NCBI GenBank assembly: GCA_002492335.1
Contig: DKYD01000079.1
Coordinates: forward strand, 16,369 to 25,308
Direction of reading: 5' to 3'
From: Lachnospiraceae bacterium UBA7109
GTDB taxonomy: Bacteria; Bacillota; Clostridia; Lachnospirales; Lachnospiraceae
DNA: 8,940 bases
Below, one piece after another: positions 1 through 7,524 of the stretch. The notes below the pieces were generated by a model, which did not search any database, was not told the DNA's origin, and saw only the letters and a program-made list of their open reading frames with translations. Each line of letters starts with the position of its first letter. The stretch's first letter is position 1. The position numbers and the translations under genes were made by a program.

Positions 1-854
1 TGAGAAGCCAGCATATATTCTTTCGCAAGAGGGCAGAGCTTATACGCCGCCAGGGCTGCCACAGCCGAGATGAATCCGTCAATCAGAACCGGAATCCGGT
101 AATAAGCGCCCCCTAAGAAAACTCCTGTAAGGCCTGCAAGGTCAAACCCGCCCACCTTTGCAAGCACATCCAGTGCATCTTTTCTGTCAGGATGGTTTCT
201 TTCTATCGCTGTCTCAATAACCGCAATCTTATGTTTCAGCCCGTCACTGGTAAGGCCCGCCCCGCGCCCGGTCATCAGAGAAACCGGCTGACCAAGAAGC
301 ACACTGGCAACCGCGCTGCTGGTCGTCGTATTTCCGATTCCCATCTCCCCGGTCGCAAGAATCTGATAACCGGCCGCCTTTTTTTCCTTCACCAGTTCGA
401 TTCCGGTCAGAACCGCCCGCAATGCCTCTTCCCGTGACATAGAAGGCTCATGTGCCATATTCTTTGTTCCGTAAGCGATCTTATAATCCGGAACATTTGT
501 ATCCCTTGCCATCCCGATATCGATTGGGAACAAATCCACACCGGCCTTGCGGCACATAATTGCCGCACTGGAATTAACCCGGAGAAAATTCTCGGCCACA
601 ATCGCCGTCACTTCCTGCCCGGTCTGTGTCACCCCTTCTTCTACGACCCCGTTATCCGCACACATAACAATCAAAGCCTTTTTCTCCAGATTTACTTCCA
701 CATTTCCCGTAATACCTGCAATCTGAGTGATATGCTTTTCAAGCCTGCCAAGACTGTGGAGCGGCTTTGCTATGGAATTCCATTTTTTCTCTGAAAGCTC
801 CATCGCCTCCCGGTCTATCGGCTGTATTTTTTTTATCATTTCATCTAACATCAT
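1..854 (-). CDS. cobT: Nicotinate-nucleotide--dimethylbenzimidazole phosphoribosyltransferase CobT (partial, C-terminus cut by window edge)
   Basis: CobT transfers the phosphoribosyl group of nicotinate mononucleotide to a lower-ligand base such as 5,6-dimethylbenzimidazole, giving the alpha-ribazole phosphate used in nucleotide loop assembly. I read 284 codons from the start to the left edge. Visible family signatures are PLHSLGRLE (about 31-39), MCADNGVVEEGV (64-75), the GEMGIGNTTTSS block (169-180, with Glu170 matching the base-binding glutamate of characterised CobT) and MTGRGAGL (194-201). The last residues read YMLAS followed by a CA dinucleotide, which fits the start of the conserved ASH segment before the catalytic C-terminal glutamate. 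With a usual length near 350, about 70 residues lie outside the window. Two adjacent ATGs (854 and 851) follow a GAGAGAAG purine stretch, and a third in-frame ATG is at 839. I chose 854, which overlaps the end of cbiA by 14 bases. A run of eight A residues (827-834) follows in the early codons. Confidence 0.95.
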   Translation of the reverse strand, partial: MMLDEMIKKIQPIDREAMELSEKKWNSIAKPLHSLGRLEKHITQIAGITGNVEVNLEKKALIVMCADNGVVEEGVTQTGQEVTAIVAENFLRVNSSAAIMCRKAGVDLFPIDIGMARDTNVPDYKIAYGTKNMAHEPSMSREEALRAVLTGIELVKEKKAAGYQILATGEMGIGNTTTSSAVASVLLGQPVSLMTGRGAGLTSDGLKHKIAVIETAIERNHPDRKDALDVLAKVGGFDLAGLTGVFLGGAYYRIPVLIDGFISAVAALAAYKLCPLAKEYMLAS

Positions 855-2268
855 TTTTCTTCTCTCTTTTCAAATCTTCAGACCTACTCTTTTTCGCCGC
901 TTCTAAAAATGCTTCCGCCATCTTCTTATTTCCAAGATAATGAAAATGCGGATACCCTGCAAGTATCGTGTCTGTGCTAATCATACACTCCCATGTCCGG
1001 TCTGACAATGGTTTCTTCGCTGTAAATGCACTTCCGCATTTCTCAGAATCATAATAATGGAACTCATGAGCCCGAAGCTCTCCGACATCCTGTCCAAATA
1101 CCTTTCCTCCCGTAAGCGTCAGATATCCAAATCTCTGCAGACGTTCCTTTTTTCTGCTTTCCCCTTGGAATACACCTGCCATGGGATACATCTGCCTGTC
1201 CTTTCCCTCCAGCTGCTCCTGCAGGTACAAAAATCCTCCGCATTCCGCAATACAGGGAGTTCCTCCGTCAACGGCCTCCTTCACACATATTCGCATGGAA
1301 TGATTCGCCGCAAGCTGTTTTGCATAAAGCTCCGGATATCCTCCGTAAAAGAGCAGTCCGTGAATATCTTCCGGCAGCCCCGTATCATGAAGAGGAGAAA
1401 ACGAAATCACCCTTGCTCCCAGATATTCCAGGTATTCCAGATTATCCTGATAACAAAAACAAAAAGCTTCATCCGCCGCAATTCCAATTCTGACGCCGCG
1501 ATAAAGTCCCTCTTTATCCTTTGCACCTGCCACAGGCGGAAGATGCGGGGCATTTGCCGAAAGCTCTATCAGACCTTCTATATCAACTGTTTCAGAAAGC
1601 TTCCTGCCAAAGTTCCCTAACCGTTCCCGGATTCTTACGTTCTCCTGCGGCATCTGAAGTCCCAGATACCGGCTTTCAAGAACGCCCTCCTTAAGGACCG
1701 GGACATAGCCATACACCTTCACAGATGTTTCTCTCTCTATCAGTTCCTTCATTCTCCCATACATTCCGGGAGAGAGACGATTTAAAATCACCCCTTTGAT
1801 ATACCTTTTGTCCCCCTCTTTTTCCTTATAAGAAAGAAACCCTTTGATAACCGGAACTACAGAGACACTCAGTCCCTTACAGTCGACAAGCAGAACCACA
1901 GGCGTGTCCGTGGCGTCTGCCACATCATAAGCGCTTGCCTCTGTGGAAACACCTCCAAGGCCGTCATAATATCCCATCACGCCTTCAATCACTGCAATAC
2001 TATCCCTTTGTCCGTCAGAGAATGGTGCTTCCAAATGTCTGGCAAGAATCTCTCTTACACCGTTTCTCCCGCACATAAATGTATCCAGGTTATAGCTGTT
2101 AATTTGCAGTACTTCTTTGTGAAACATCGGATCAATATAATCGGGTCCACACTTAAATGCGGTAACTTCCATATTTCTTTCCTTCAGGCAGCTTAATATC
2201 CCGCACGTAATCAACGTCTTCCCGGTACCGCTTGCAGGCGCTGCGATTAATATTCTTGCATGTTTCAA
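841..2268 (-). CDS. cbiA: Cobyrinate a,c-diamide synthase CbiA
   Basis: CbiA is a cytoplasmic ATP- and glutamine-dependent amidotransferase that amidates the a and c acetate side chains of cobyrinate. The 475-residue protein shows the usual two-part layout. The N-terminal synthetase domain has a P-loop, APASGTGKT (10-18), then FKCGPDYIDPMFH (38-50) and EGVMGYYDG (95-103). The C-terminal class I-type glutaminase domain has the nucleophile in AECGGFLYL (Cys343) and a histidine-rich RAHEFHYYD block (399-407) plus GYPHFHYLGN (438-447). Length is normal for the family. The start must be TTG at 2268: an in-frame TAG lies two codons upstream, and no later start codon precedes the P-loop. A GGGGAG site (2278-2283) lies 9 bases upstream. 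That TAG is the stop codon of the cbiJET fusion, so the two genes share a reading frame with a single CAT codon between them. The final codons overlap cobT. Confidence 0.96.
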   Translation of the reverse strand: MKHARILIAAPASGTGKTLITCGILSCLKERNMEVTAFKCGPDYIDPMFHKEVLQINSYNLDTFMCGRNGVREILARHLEAPFSDGQRDSIAVIEGVMGYYDGLGGVSTEASAYDVADATDTPVVLLVDCKGLSVSVVPVIKGFLSYKEKEGDKRYIKGVILNRLSPGMYGRMKELIERETSVKVYGYVPVLKEGVLESRYLGLQMPQENVRIRERLGNFGRKLSETVDIEGLIELSANAPHLPPVAGAKDKEGLYRGVRIGIAADEAFCFCYQDNLEYLEYLGARVISFSPLHDTGLPEDIHGLLFYGGYPELYAKQLAANHSMRICVKEAVDGGTPCIAECGGFLYLQEQLEGKDRQMYPMAGVFQGESRKKERLQRFGYLTLTGGKVFGQDVGELRAHEFHYYDSEKCGSAFTAKKPLSDRTWECMISTDTILAGYPHFHYLGNKKMAEAFLEAAKKSRSEDLKREKKNDVR

Positions 2269-2271
2269 ATG

Positions 2272-4275
2272 CTATCTCTCCCCACTACAAGTAAAACTGA
2301 TAATAAAGATCGGATTCTGTCCGGTCATCATATGATAACTGCCCACGCTTTTAGACTTCGCCACAGAAATCTGTACGATCTCCGCCTCCACATTTTGCAT
2401 TGTCCTGCAGTATTGTGTCGCTTTTGCAAGAGTCTCAAGAGTAATGGCGCTGATGACAACCCTGACATTCGGATTCTTTTCCCGGACAGCTTCTATAATC
2501 TCTTCCAGACGTCCTCCGCTCCCGCCGATAAATACACAATCCGGCGCCGGAAGGTCTTCCAGAATTCCCGGCGCTTCCCCTTCTGCAATAATAAGATTGC
2601 AAAGCTTCCTCTTCCGTTTATTTTCCTGTATGACACCAATTGCGTCTTTTTTCTTCTCTATGGCATATACCTGCGCTTTTTCCGCCAGAAGCGCCGCCTC
2701 CACCGACACAGAACCCGTTCCGGCGCCCACATCATAGATAACAGAATCTTTCCTGATCCGCATCTTGGAAAGGCAGACACTTCTTACCTCCTCCTTCGTC
2801 ATGGGAGCCTCTCCCCGCACAAACATCTCATCCGGAATCCCGTGAGATATCACTTCTTCGCCGCCTTCCGGATTATTGATATATACGACAGCCAGGTTAT
2901 CTCCGTTATAGGTGAGATAATCCTTCACCCGCCCCCTTACAATCTCTTCATCATGGTAAGACAACCGCATACCAACGCACATCTCGAGCTCACCAAATCC
3001 TGCTTCTGTCATAGCGCTGCTGATATCCATGATATCCTGCCTGTTTCCTGCAAGAATGAATGTTTTCTTTGCTCCACGCACTGCAGCAAGTACATTTTCC
3101 CTTCTTCCATGCACACTGATCAGCTTTGCGTCTTCCCAGGAAACACCTAACCTGGAACAAAAATACGTGACAGATGAAATTCCCGGAATTATCTCAATTT
3201 CTATTTTTGCCCCTTCCCTTTTTCTCTTCTCCAGTTCTTCCTTAAGCCCCGAAGCCCCACTGTAAAAGCCGGTGTCACCGGAAAACAAAACTGCCGCCCG
3301 TTCATATTCCGGGTGTGCTTTCACATATCCGGCAATCTCTTTCGGCTGGTAGGATACATATACCGGCTTTCCTTTTTCCGCAAAAGACTTTGTCATACGT
3401 TTTGCACCAATGATTACATCTGCCTGCTTACATACTTCTGCGGCCCGTATCGTGAGCCCGCTTTCAGCCCCAGCCCCAATGCCAACAATTGACACTTTTT
3501 GCTTTTTTTGTAAATTCAATTCTTTCCTTAATATTTTTATAATCTCTTCATATGTATATCCATTTTCCTCTGTCGGTCTTCCGATTACGATTACTTTCAC
3601 TCCCTGGCAGGCAGCCGCCTCACATTTTTCCCGGAAACCTCCGGCCGCCCCGGACTCTTTGGTGACGAGCCATGAAATATCATATTCTTTGAGCATTGCC
3701 CGGTTCAGCTCTGTAGAAAACGGCCCCTGCATACAAATCAGATGACGGCCTCTGATTCCAAGCTCTTCACATTTCATAACAGAATCCTTTACAGACAGCA
3801 CGCGCGCATAAATCCGTTCTTCATAGTCAGAAAGAGCGGTATATTTTTCCAACTCCTTACTTCCGGTCGTGACAAGAATCTTTCCTTTCGTGTCTTCCAG
3901 TATTCTGACCGCTTCTTCAATACTCTCTGCAAAAATCAGATCCGAATTTCTATCCGTGTTCGCATTTTTATCGCGAATCAGTCTCAAGTAAGAAACTCCA
4001 CAGCTTTCACATGCCGTTTTCACATTGGCAGTCGCCTCTTTTGCATACGGGTGTGTAGCATCCACAACATAATCCGGCATATAAGTTCTCATAAATTCCT
4101 GCATCTTTATGCAGTTCATTCTCTCATGAGACACGGTAATATGATTTCCATAGGGCAGCAGGCTCTCCCCATAAGCGGTTGCCGTACATATATGAACGGA
4201 AATATCCTGATCTGCCAGATAAGCAGTCAGCCTTTTCCCTTCTGTTGTCCCTGCAAATATAAGAACTTTCTTCAT
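2272..4275 (-). CDS. cbiJET: Three-domain fusion: cobalt-precorrin-6A reductase (CbiJ) - cobalt-precorrin-7 C5-methyltransferase (CbiE) - cobalt-precorrin-6B C15-methyltransferase/decarboxylase (CbiT)
   Basis: This 667-residue protein joins three consecutive corrin-ring enzymes. Residues about 1-252 are CbiJ/CobK-like, a pyridine-nucleotide-dependent reductase of cobalt-precorrin-6A. Its signatures are FAGTTEGKRL (7-16), VDATHPYA (71-78), TTGSKEL (136-142) and KESGAAGGFREK (206-217). A short lysine-rich linker (about 250-260) leads to CbiE, a tetrapyrrole methylase (about 261-470) with VGIGAGAESGLTIRAAE (264-280), FSGDTGFYSG (331-340) and IPGISSVTYFCSRLG (363-377). CbiT follows (about 478-667) with HGIPDEMFVRGEAPMTKEEV (478-497), the Rossmann-type SAM site IYDVGAGTGSVSVEAALLA (513-531) and FIGGSGGRLEEII (582-594). 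CbiE-CbiT fusions are familiar, like CobL of the aerobic route; the added N-terminal CbiJ is less common. All three domains look intact. The ATG start has AGGAG (4286-4290) 10 bases upstream, 19 bases after cbiH. The reaction order would be CbiJ, CbiT, CbiE, so domain order does not exactly follow chemistry. Confidence 0.96.
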   Translation of the reverse strand: MKKVLIFAGTTEGKRLTAYLADQDISVHICTATAYGESLLPYGNHITVSHERMNCIKMQEFMRTYMPDYVVDATHPYAKEATANVKTACESCGVSYLRLIRDKNANTDRNSDLIFAESIEEAVRILEDTKGKILVTTGSKELEKYTALSDYEERIYARVLSVKDSVMKCEELGIRGRHLICMQGPFSTELNRAMLKEYDISWLVTKESGAAGGFREKCEAAACQGVKVIVIGRPTEENGYTYEEIIKILRKELNLQKKQKVSIVGIGAGAESGLTIRAAEVCKQADVIIGAKRMTKSFAEKGKPVYVSYQPKEIAGYVKAHPEYERAAVLFSGDTGFYSGASGLKEELEKRKREGAKIEIEIIPGISSVTYFCSRLGVSWEDAKLISVHGRRENVLAAVRGAKKTFILAGNRQDIMDISSAMTEAGFGELEMCVGMRLSYHDEEIVRGRVKDYLTYNGDNLAVVYINNPEGGEEVISHGIPDEMFVRGEAPMTKEEVRSVCLSKMRIRKDSVIYDVGAGTGSVSVEAALLAEKAQVYAIEKKKDAIGVIQENKRKRKLCNLIIAEGEAPGILEDLPAPDCVFIGGSGGRLEEIIEAVREKNPNVRVVISAITLETLAKATQYCRTMQNVEAEIVQISVAKSKSVGSYHMMTGQNPIFIISFTCSGER
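2278..2283 (-). promoter_or_regulatory. Ribosome binding site of cbiA (GGGGAG before a TTG start)
   Basis: GGGGAG on the minus strand lies within the last codons of the cbiJET fusion; its GGAG core is 9 bases before TTG at 2268. With the in-frame TAG at 2272-2274 between them, this identifies TTG as the start of cbiA. Confidence 0.75.
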
Positions 4276-4294
4276 ATCTCGTTATCTCCTGTTA

Positions 4295-5032
4295 TTATCT
4301 GGATTCCAGTTCATACCCTCTTGGCGTAACCATTTTCCCACGAATCACCCGGGTATTCCGGTTCCCTATATATACAGTGGAAAACATATCCACCTGTGTA
4401 TCCTTAAGGCTTTCAAGGGTGAAAAGCTTCATTTCTTCCTGTTCTCTTGCTATATTTCTTACCACCGCGCAAACGGTCGTCCCTTCCTTATACCGGAGCA
4501 GCAGTTCGCATGCCTTTTTCAGATAATCCTTCCGCTTCCGGCTGGATGGATTATAAAGTGCAATGACAAAATCTGCTTCTGCCGCCGCAAGAAGCCGCTT
4601 TTCTATTTTTTCCCACGGGGTAAGCAGATCGCTTAAGCTGATCAGGCAGCAGTCATGTCCAAGCGGAGCGCCCAGAACAGCGCTCCCGGCAAGAGCCGCC
4701 GTAACTCCGGGAACCACCAGAATCCGGGTCTTCGGATATTCCTCTCCGATCTCATACATCAGCCCCGCCATACCATAGATTCCCGCATCGCCGCTGCACA
4801 CCATCGCGGTTGTCCTTCCCTGACCGGCTTCTTCAAATGCCATACGGCAACGCTCTGTTTCCTGCCGCATCGGTGTCATCCGATATTCCTTTTCTGGAAA
4901 ATACTCCTTCAGAAGCTCTGTATATACGGTATAACCGACGATCACTTCACATTCCTCCAGCGCTTTTATCGCTTTTACCGTCATCTGCTCATAAGCGCCC
5001 GGTCCCATCCCTATTACATATATTTTATTCAA
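4295..5032 (-). CDS. cbiH: Cobalt-precorrin-3 C17-methyltransferase (ring-contracting) CbiH
   Basis: CbiH methylates C17 of cobalt-precorrin-3 using SAM and drives contraction of the macrocycle to the lactone form, cobalt-precorrin-4. From the chosen start the protein has 245 residues, normal for a single-domain tetrapyrrole methylase. Visible motifs are VIGMGPGAYEQMTVKA (6-21), CSGDAGIYGMAG (79-90), VPGVTAALAGSAVLGAPLGH (107-126), the CbiH-typical ISLSDLLTPW (131-140) and ALYNPSSRKR (158-167). The frame extends upstream to TTG at 5059 and GTG at 5041. I chose TTG at 5032 because GGAG (5041-5044) sits 8 bases upstream and the product then begins directly at the first beta strand (MNKIYVIG). 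With this start the gene overlaps the last codons of cbiG by 8 bases, implying translational coupling. It is separate from cbiG here, although the two are fused in some bacteria. Confidence 0.94.
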   Translation of the reverse strand: MNKIYVIGMGPGAYEQMTVKAIKALEECEVIVGYTVYTELLKEYFPEKEYRMTPMRQETERCRMAFEEAGQGRTTAMVCSGDAGIYGMAGLMYEIGEEYPKTRILVVPGVTAALAGSAVLGAPLGHDCCLISLSDLLTPWEKIEKRLLAAAEADFVIALYNPSSRKRKDYLKKACELLLRYKEGTTVCAVVRNIAREQEEMKLFTLESLKDTQVDMFSTVYIGNRNTRVIRGKMVTPRGYELESR

Positions 5033-6047
5033 ACTGCACACTCCATTCCCGCACTGCAAGGGAAACGGTCACTCCCTCAAAAGACTGCTTCCTTACAAGT
5101 ATTTTTCCGCCTCCGCTTGCCTTCACAGCGCTTCTTTCACATACATTATCTACACCGACTGTCCTTTCTACAAATCCCGAGCCGGAAAATTCTCCCGGCA
5201 CTTCAAGAAGCTCTTTCGCACTGTAAGTCCGAAAATCCAGACCATATTTCCTACAAAAGGAAAGCAGCCCCTCCTCACCGGCTTTTTTATCTATACTGGC
5301 TGCCTGCTCCACACTTTCACGGAAAATTCCTGCCCGTTCCATCACTTCTCCCACAGCTTTCTCGATCGTCTCTGCTGAAATGCCTTTCCTGCATCCAATT
5401 CCCAGAGTCACCACCTTCGGGATCAGACAAAGCGGATGCTTGTCCTTTGGACGATGAATTCCTGCCACAACATCCGGCTTTTCAGAAAAAACCACTTCCT
5501 GCGGCAGCTCTCCGAAAACCTTTCCTTCCCCTTCAACCAAAAAACCAATCCATTCATCTCTCAGTACTTTTGCGGAAATTTCCTTTGCCTTCGTCATATC
5601 ACTGATCGTAAGCTTATTCTCTGCAGCGAATACATCGACCGCCCACTTTCCTCTGCTGTCAGTCGCCGTTGTAATGACCGGCTCCGCCGGAAGGCGTTCT
5701 GCCAAAAAACGGGCCAGCGCGTTTGCCCCGCCCAGATGTCCGGAAAGAATCGGAATGCAATATCTGCCCGTCTCATCGACCGCCAGGACTGCCGGGTCTT
5801 CTGTTTTCGAGCGGATACAGGGAGCAATTGCCCGCACTGCAATTCCCACGGCTCCGACAAAAATAACCGCGCCGCATTGCCGGAACTGTTCTCTCGTCCA
5901 CACGGCAAGCGAGTACGAGATGGATGTTTCTATTTCCCTGCATTTTACCGCAGTCCATACTTCGTACCCTTCCACTCTTAAAATTTCTGCTATTTTTTCA
6001 GAAAGCCTGTACCCTGTCCGGGTAAAGCTTATGACAGCTATCTTCAT
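5025..6047 (-). CDS. cbiG: Cobalt-precorrin-5A hydrolase CbiG
   Basis: CbiG opens the delta-lactone of cobalt-precorrin-5A and releases the C20-derived two-carbon unit as acetaldehyde, giving cobalt-precorrin-5B. This step is specific to the anaerobic pathway. The 340-residue protein has the expected N-terminal, middle and C-terminal parts. The N-terminal part includes IFVGAVGIAVRAIAP (62-76), DETGRYCIPILSGHLGGANA (91-110) and TTATD (126-130). The C-terminal part, which resembles CobE of the aerobic route, has LGIGCRKG (215-222) and GVDNVCERSAV (298-308). Start ATG at 6047 is supported by GGAG (6054-6057) 6 bases upstream, and lies 3 bases after the cbiF stop. Length is typical and no key segment looks lost. 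Confidence 0.96.
   Translation of the reverse strand: MKIAVISFTRTGYRLSEKIAEILRVEGYEVWTAVKCREIETSISYSLAVWTREQFRQCGAVIFVGAVGIAVRAIAPCIRSKTEDPAVLAVDETGRYCIPILSGHLGGANALARFLAERLPAEPVITTATDSRGKWAVDVFAAENKLTISDMTKAKEISAKVLRDEWIGFLVEGEGKVFGELPQEVVFSEKPDVVAGIHRPKDKHPLCLIPKVVTLGIGCRKGISAETIEKAVGEVMERAGIFRESVEQAASIDKKAGEEGLLSFCRKYGLDFRTYSAKELLEVPGEFSGSGFVERTVGVDNVCERSAVKASGGGKILVRKQSFEGVTVSLAVREWSVQFE
5041..5044 (-). promoter_or_regulatory. Ribosome binding site deciding the TTG start of cbiH
   Basis: GGAG on the minus strand lies 8 bases before the TTG at 5032. It sits inside the end of cbiG and favours this TTG over the more upstream TTG (5059) and GTG (5041) in the same frame. Confidence 0.65.
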
Positions 6048-6050
6048 TCC

Positions 6051-6818
6051 TTACTCCTTCTTGCCTCTTCCCTCCCGGTACTCTGTTGTAAATTCCGGAT
6101 GGTATAAGCGGGATCTTTCATATCGGTTATGAAGCACGATCTCTCCTACGATCACCAGCGCTGTCTTCGTGATATGATGTTCTGCGGCTGTTTCACATAA
6201 AGTATCAACCGTACAAATATAAGTCTCTTCCTCCGGCCAGGTTGCCTTATATACAATCGCGGCCGGGGTTCGGGGAGAATAACCACCTGCAAGCAGCTGT
6301 TCTGTCAATTCCCTCAGTAATCCTGCACTTAAAAACAACACCATCGTCGTCTGATGCGACGCAAAGGAAGCGATACTTTCACGCTCCGGCGTCGGCGTCC
6401 TGCCCGCTGCCCGTGTAATAACCACACTCTGAGAGATGCCCGGAAGGGTATATTCCAGATTCAACACAGATGCTGCGCCGCAGAAAGAACTGACTCCGGG
6501 ACAGGATTCATACGCAATTCCTGCCTCGTCCAGAAGGTCCATCTGTTCTCTGACCGCGCCATAGATACTCGCATCCCCGGTGTGCAGACGGACCGTCATA
6601 AGCCCTTGCTTTTCTGCATCTTTCATAAGCGCAAATACTTCCTCCAGTGTCAGAAGTGCACTGTTATAGATCCGGCATTCTTTTTTTGTATCTTTTAACA
6701 GTCCGGGATTTACAAGAGAGCCTGCACAAATGACTACATCTGCTTCCTGCAAAAGTCTCTTTCCACGAACCGTGATCAAATCTTCTGCTCCCGGTCCCGC
6801 ACCGACAAAATGTATCAT
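6051..6818 (-). CDS. cbiF: Cobalt-precorrin-4 C11-methyltransferase CbiF
   Basis: CbiF transfers a methyl group from SAM to C11 of cobalt-precorrin-4, giving cobalt-precorrin-5A. The 255-residue protein is a class III (tetrapyrrole methylase fold) enzyme. Motifs seen are FVGAGPGAEDLITVRGKRLL (4-23), the CbiF/CobM-typical CAGSLVNPGLL (31-41), RLHTGDASIYGAVREQ (77-92), CPGVSSFCGAASVLNLEYTL (106-125), ITRAAGRTP (134-142) and YKATWPEE (190-197). These distinguish it from its paralogues CbiL, CbiH and CbiE in the same operon. The start ATG overlaps the cbiL stop in an ATGA arrangement, with GGAG (6826-6829) 7 bases upstream. Translational coupling to cbiL is likely. Confidence 0.97.
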   Translation of the reverse strand: MIHFVGAGPGAEDLITVRGKRLLQEADVVICAGSLVNPGLLKDTKKECRIYNSALLTLEEVFALMKDAEKQGLMTVRLHTGDASIYGAVREQMDLLDEAGIAYESCPGVSSFCGAASVLNLEYTLPGISQSVVITRAAGRTPTPERESIASFASHQTTMVLFLSAGLLRELTEQLLAGGYSPRTPAAIVYKATWPEEETYICTVDTLCETAAEHHITKTALVIVGEIVLHNRYERSRLYHPEFTTEYREGRGKKE

Positions 6819-7510
6819 GCTTCTTCTCCTTCTTCCTTTACAAATAATAATGTATAGTATCCTGCCTGCTCCGGTATCTCCTGTATATTATGATAAATAT
6901 GCTCTCCTTCCATCCCGCAGTTTTCTACCATAACTACTTTCTGACCGCTGTCAGAGAGCTGCGCTTTCACTTCCGGAAGCTTCTTTCCTGCTTTCATAAG
7001 AATCTTCGTACCGGGAAGCTTCAATGCTTCCTCAATCTGATAAGACGCCGGAAGAATGTGTATCTGCTCCGCCTTTTTTGCAATGCCTTCATTCAGTCTC
7101 GCAGCCGCGGCGCAAAAAGATGGAATTCCGCTTATAAGTTCTGCTTCCATTCCTTCCTGTATCAGTCTCTCATGCAGATACAGATAGGTGGAATAAACAC
7201 ACGGATCCCCCAGTGTAAGAAAGGCTATATCTTTTCCCATCTCCAATATTCCTTTTAATTTTGCCGCGCCCTGATCATGACTTGCTTTCAAAATATCCTG
7301 ATCCTTTGTCATAGGCATATCGATCCCCAGCAATTCTTTCTTTTCAATCAACGGACATGCCTTTCTGACGATCCGGTACGCCGCCGTCTTTTCCGGTATT
7401 TTCCCCGGAACTGCAATCACATCACAGGCTTCTATCAGCCTTACTGCCTTTATCGTAAGAAGCTCCGGATCTCCCGGTCCTACTCCTATTCCGTATATTT
7501 TCCCTGCCAT
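6815..7510 (-). CDS. cbiL: Cobalt-precorrin-2 C20-methyltransferase CbiL
   Basis: CbiL methylates C20 of cobalt-precorrin-2 with SAM, the first committed step of the corrin branch after cobalt insertion. From the chosen ATG it has 231 residues, normal for the family. Motifs are YGIGVGPGDPELLTIKAVRL (6-25), LTLGDPCVYSTYLYLHERL (98-116), ISGIPSFCAAAARLNEGIAK (126-145), ILMKAGK (170-176) and VMVENCG (193-199). The frame stays open upstream to a GTG at 7552, which would add a 14-residue basic extension and overlap cbiD. I prefer ATG at 7510 because AGAGG (7516-7520) lies 5 bases before it and the protein then starts at the first conserved strand. It begins 14 bases after the cbiD stop and ends in a 4-base overlap with cbiF. 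Confidence 0.95.
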   Translation of the reverse strand: MAGKIYGIGVGPGDPELLTIKAVRLIEACDVIAVPGKIPEKTAAYRIVRKACPLIEKKELLGIDMPMTKDQDILKASHDQGAAKLKGILEMGKDIAFLTLGDPCVYSTYLYLHERLIQEGMEAELISGIPSFCAAAARLNEGIAKKAEQIHILPASYQIEEALKLPGTKILMKAGKKLPEVKAQLSDSGQKVVMVENCGMEGEHIYHNIQEIPEQAGYYTLLFVKEEGEEA

Positions 7511-7524
7511 ATCTGCCTCTCGTT

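Noticed and set aside
2260..3150. Long open frame (about 296 codons) on the plus strand
   Set aside because: It lies antisense to the CbiT and CbiE parts of a clear three-domain enzyme and has low-complexity composition typical of a shadow frame. It has no recognisable motif or good start context.
4655..5605. Open frame (about 316 codons) on the plus strand
   Set aside because: It is antisense to cbiH and cbiG, both convincing genes. Its translation is rich in His, Leu, Ser and Pro without domain signatures, and no promoter or ribosome site supports it.
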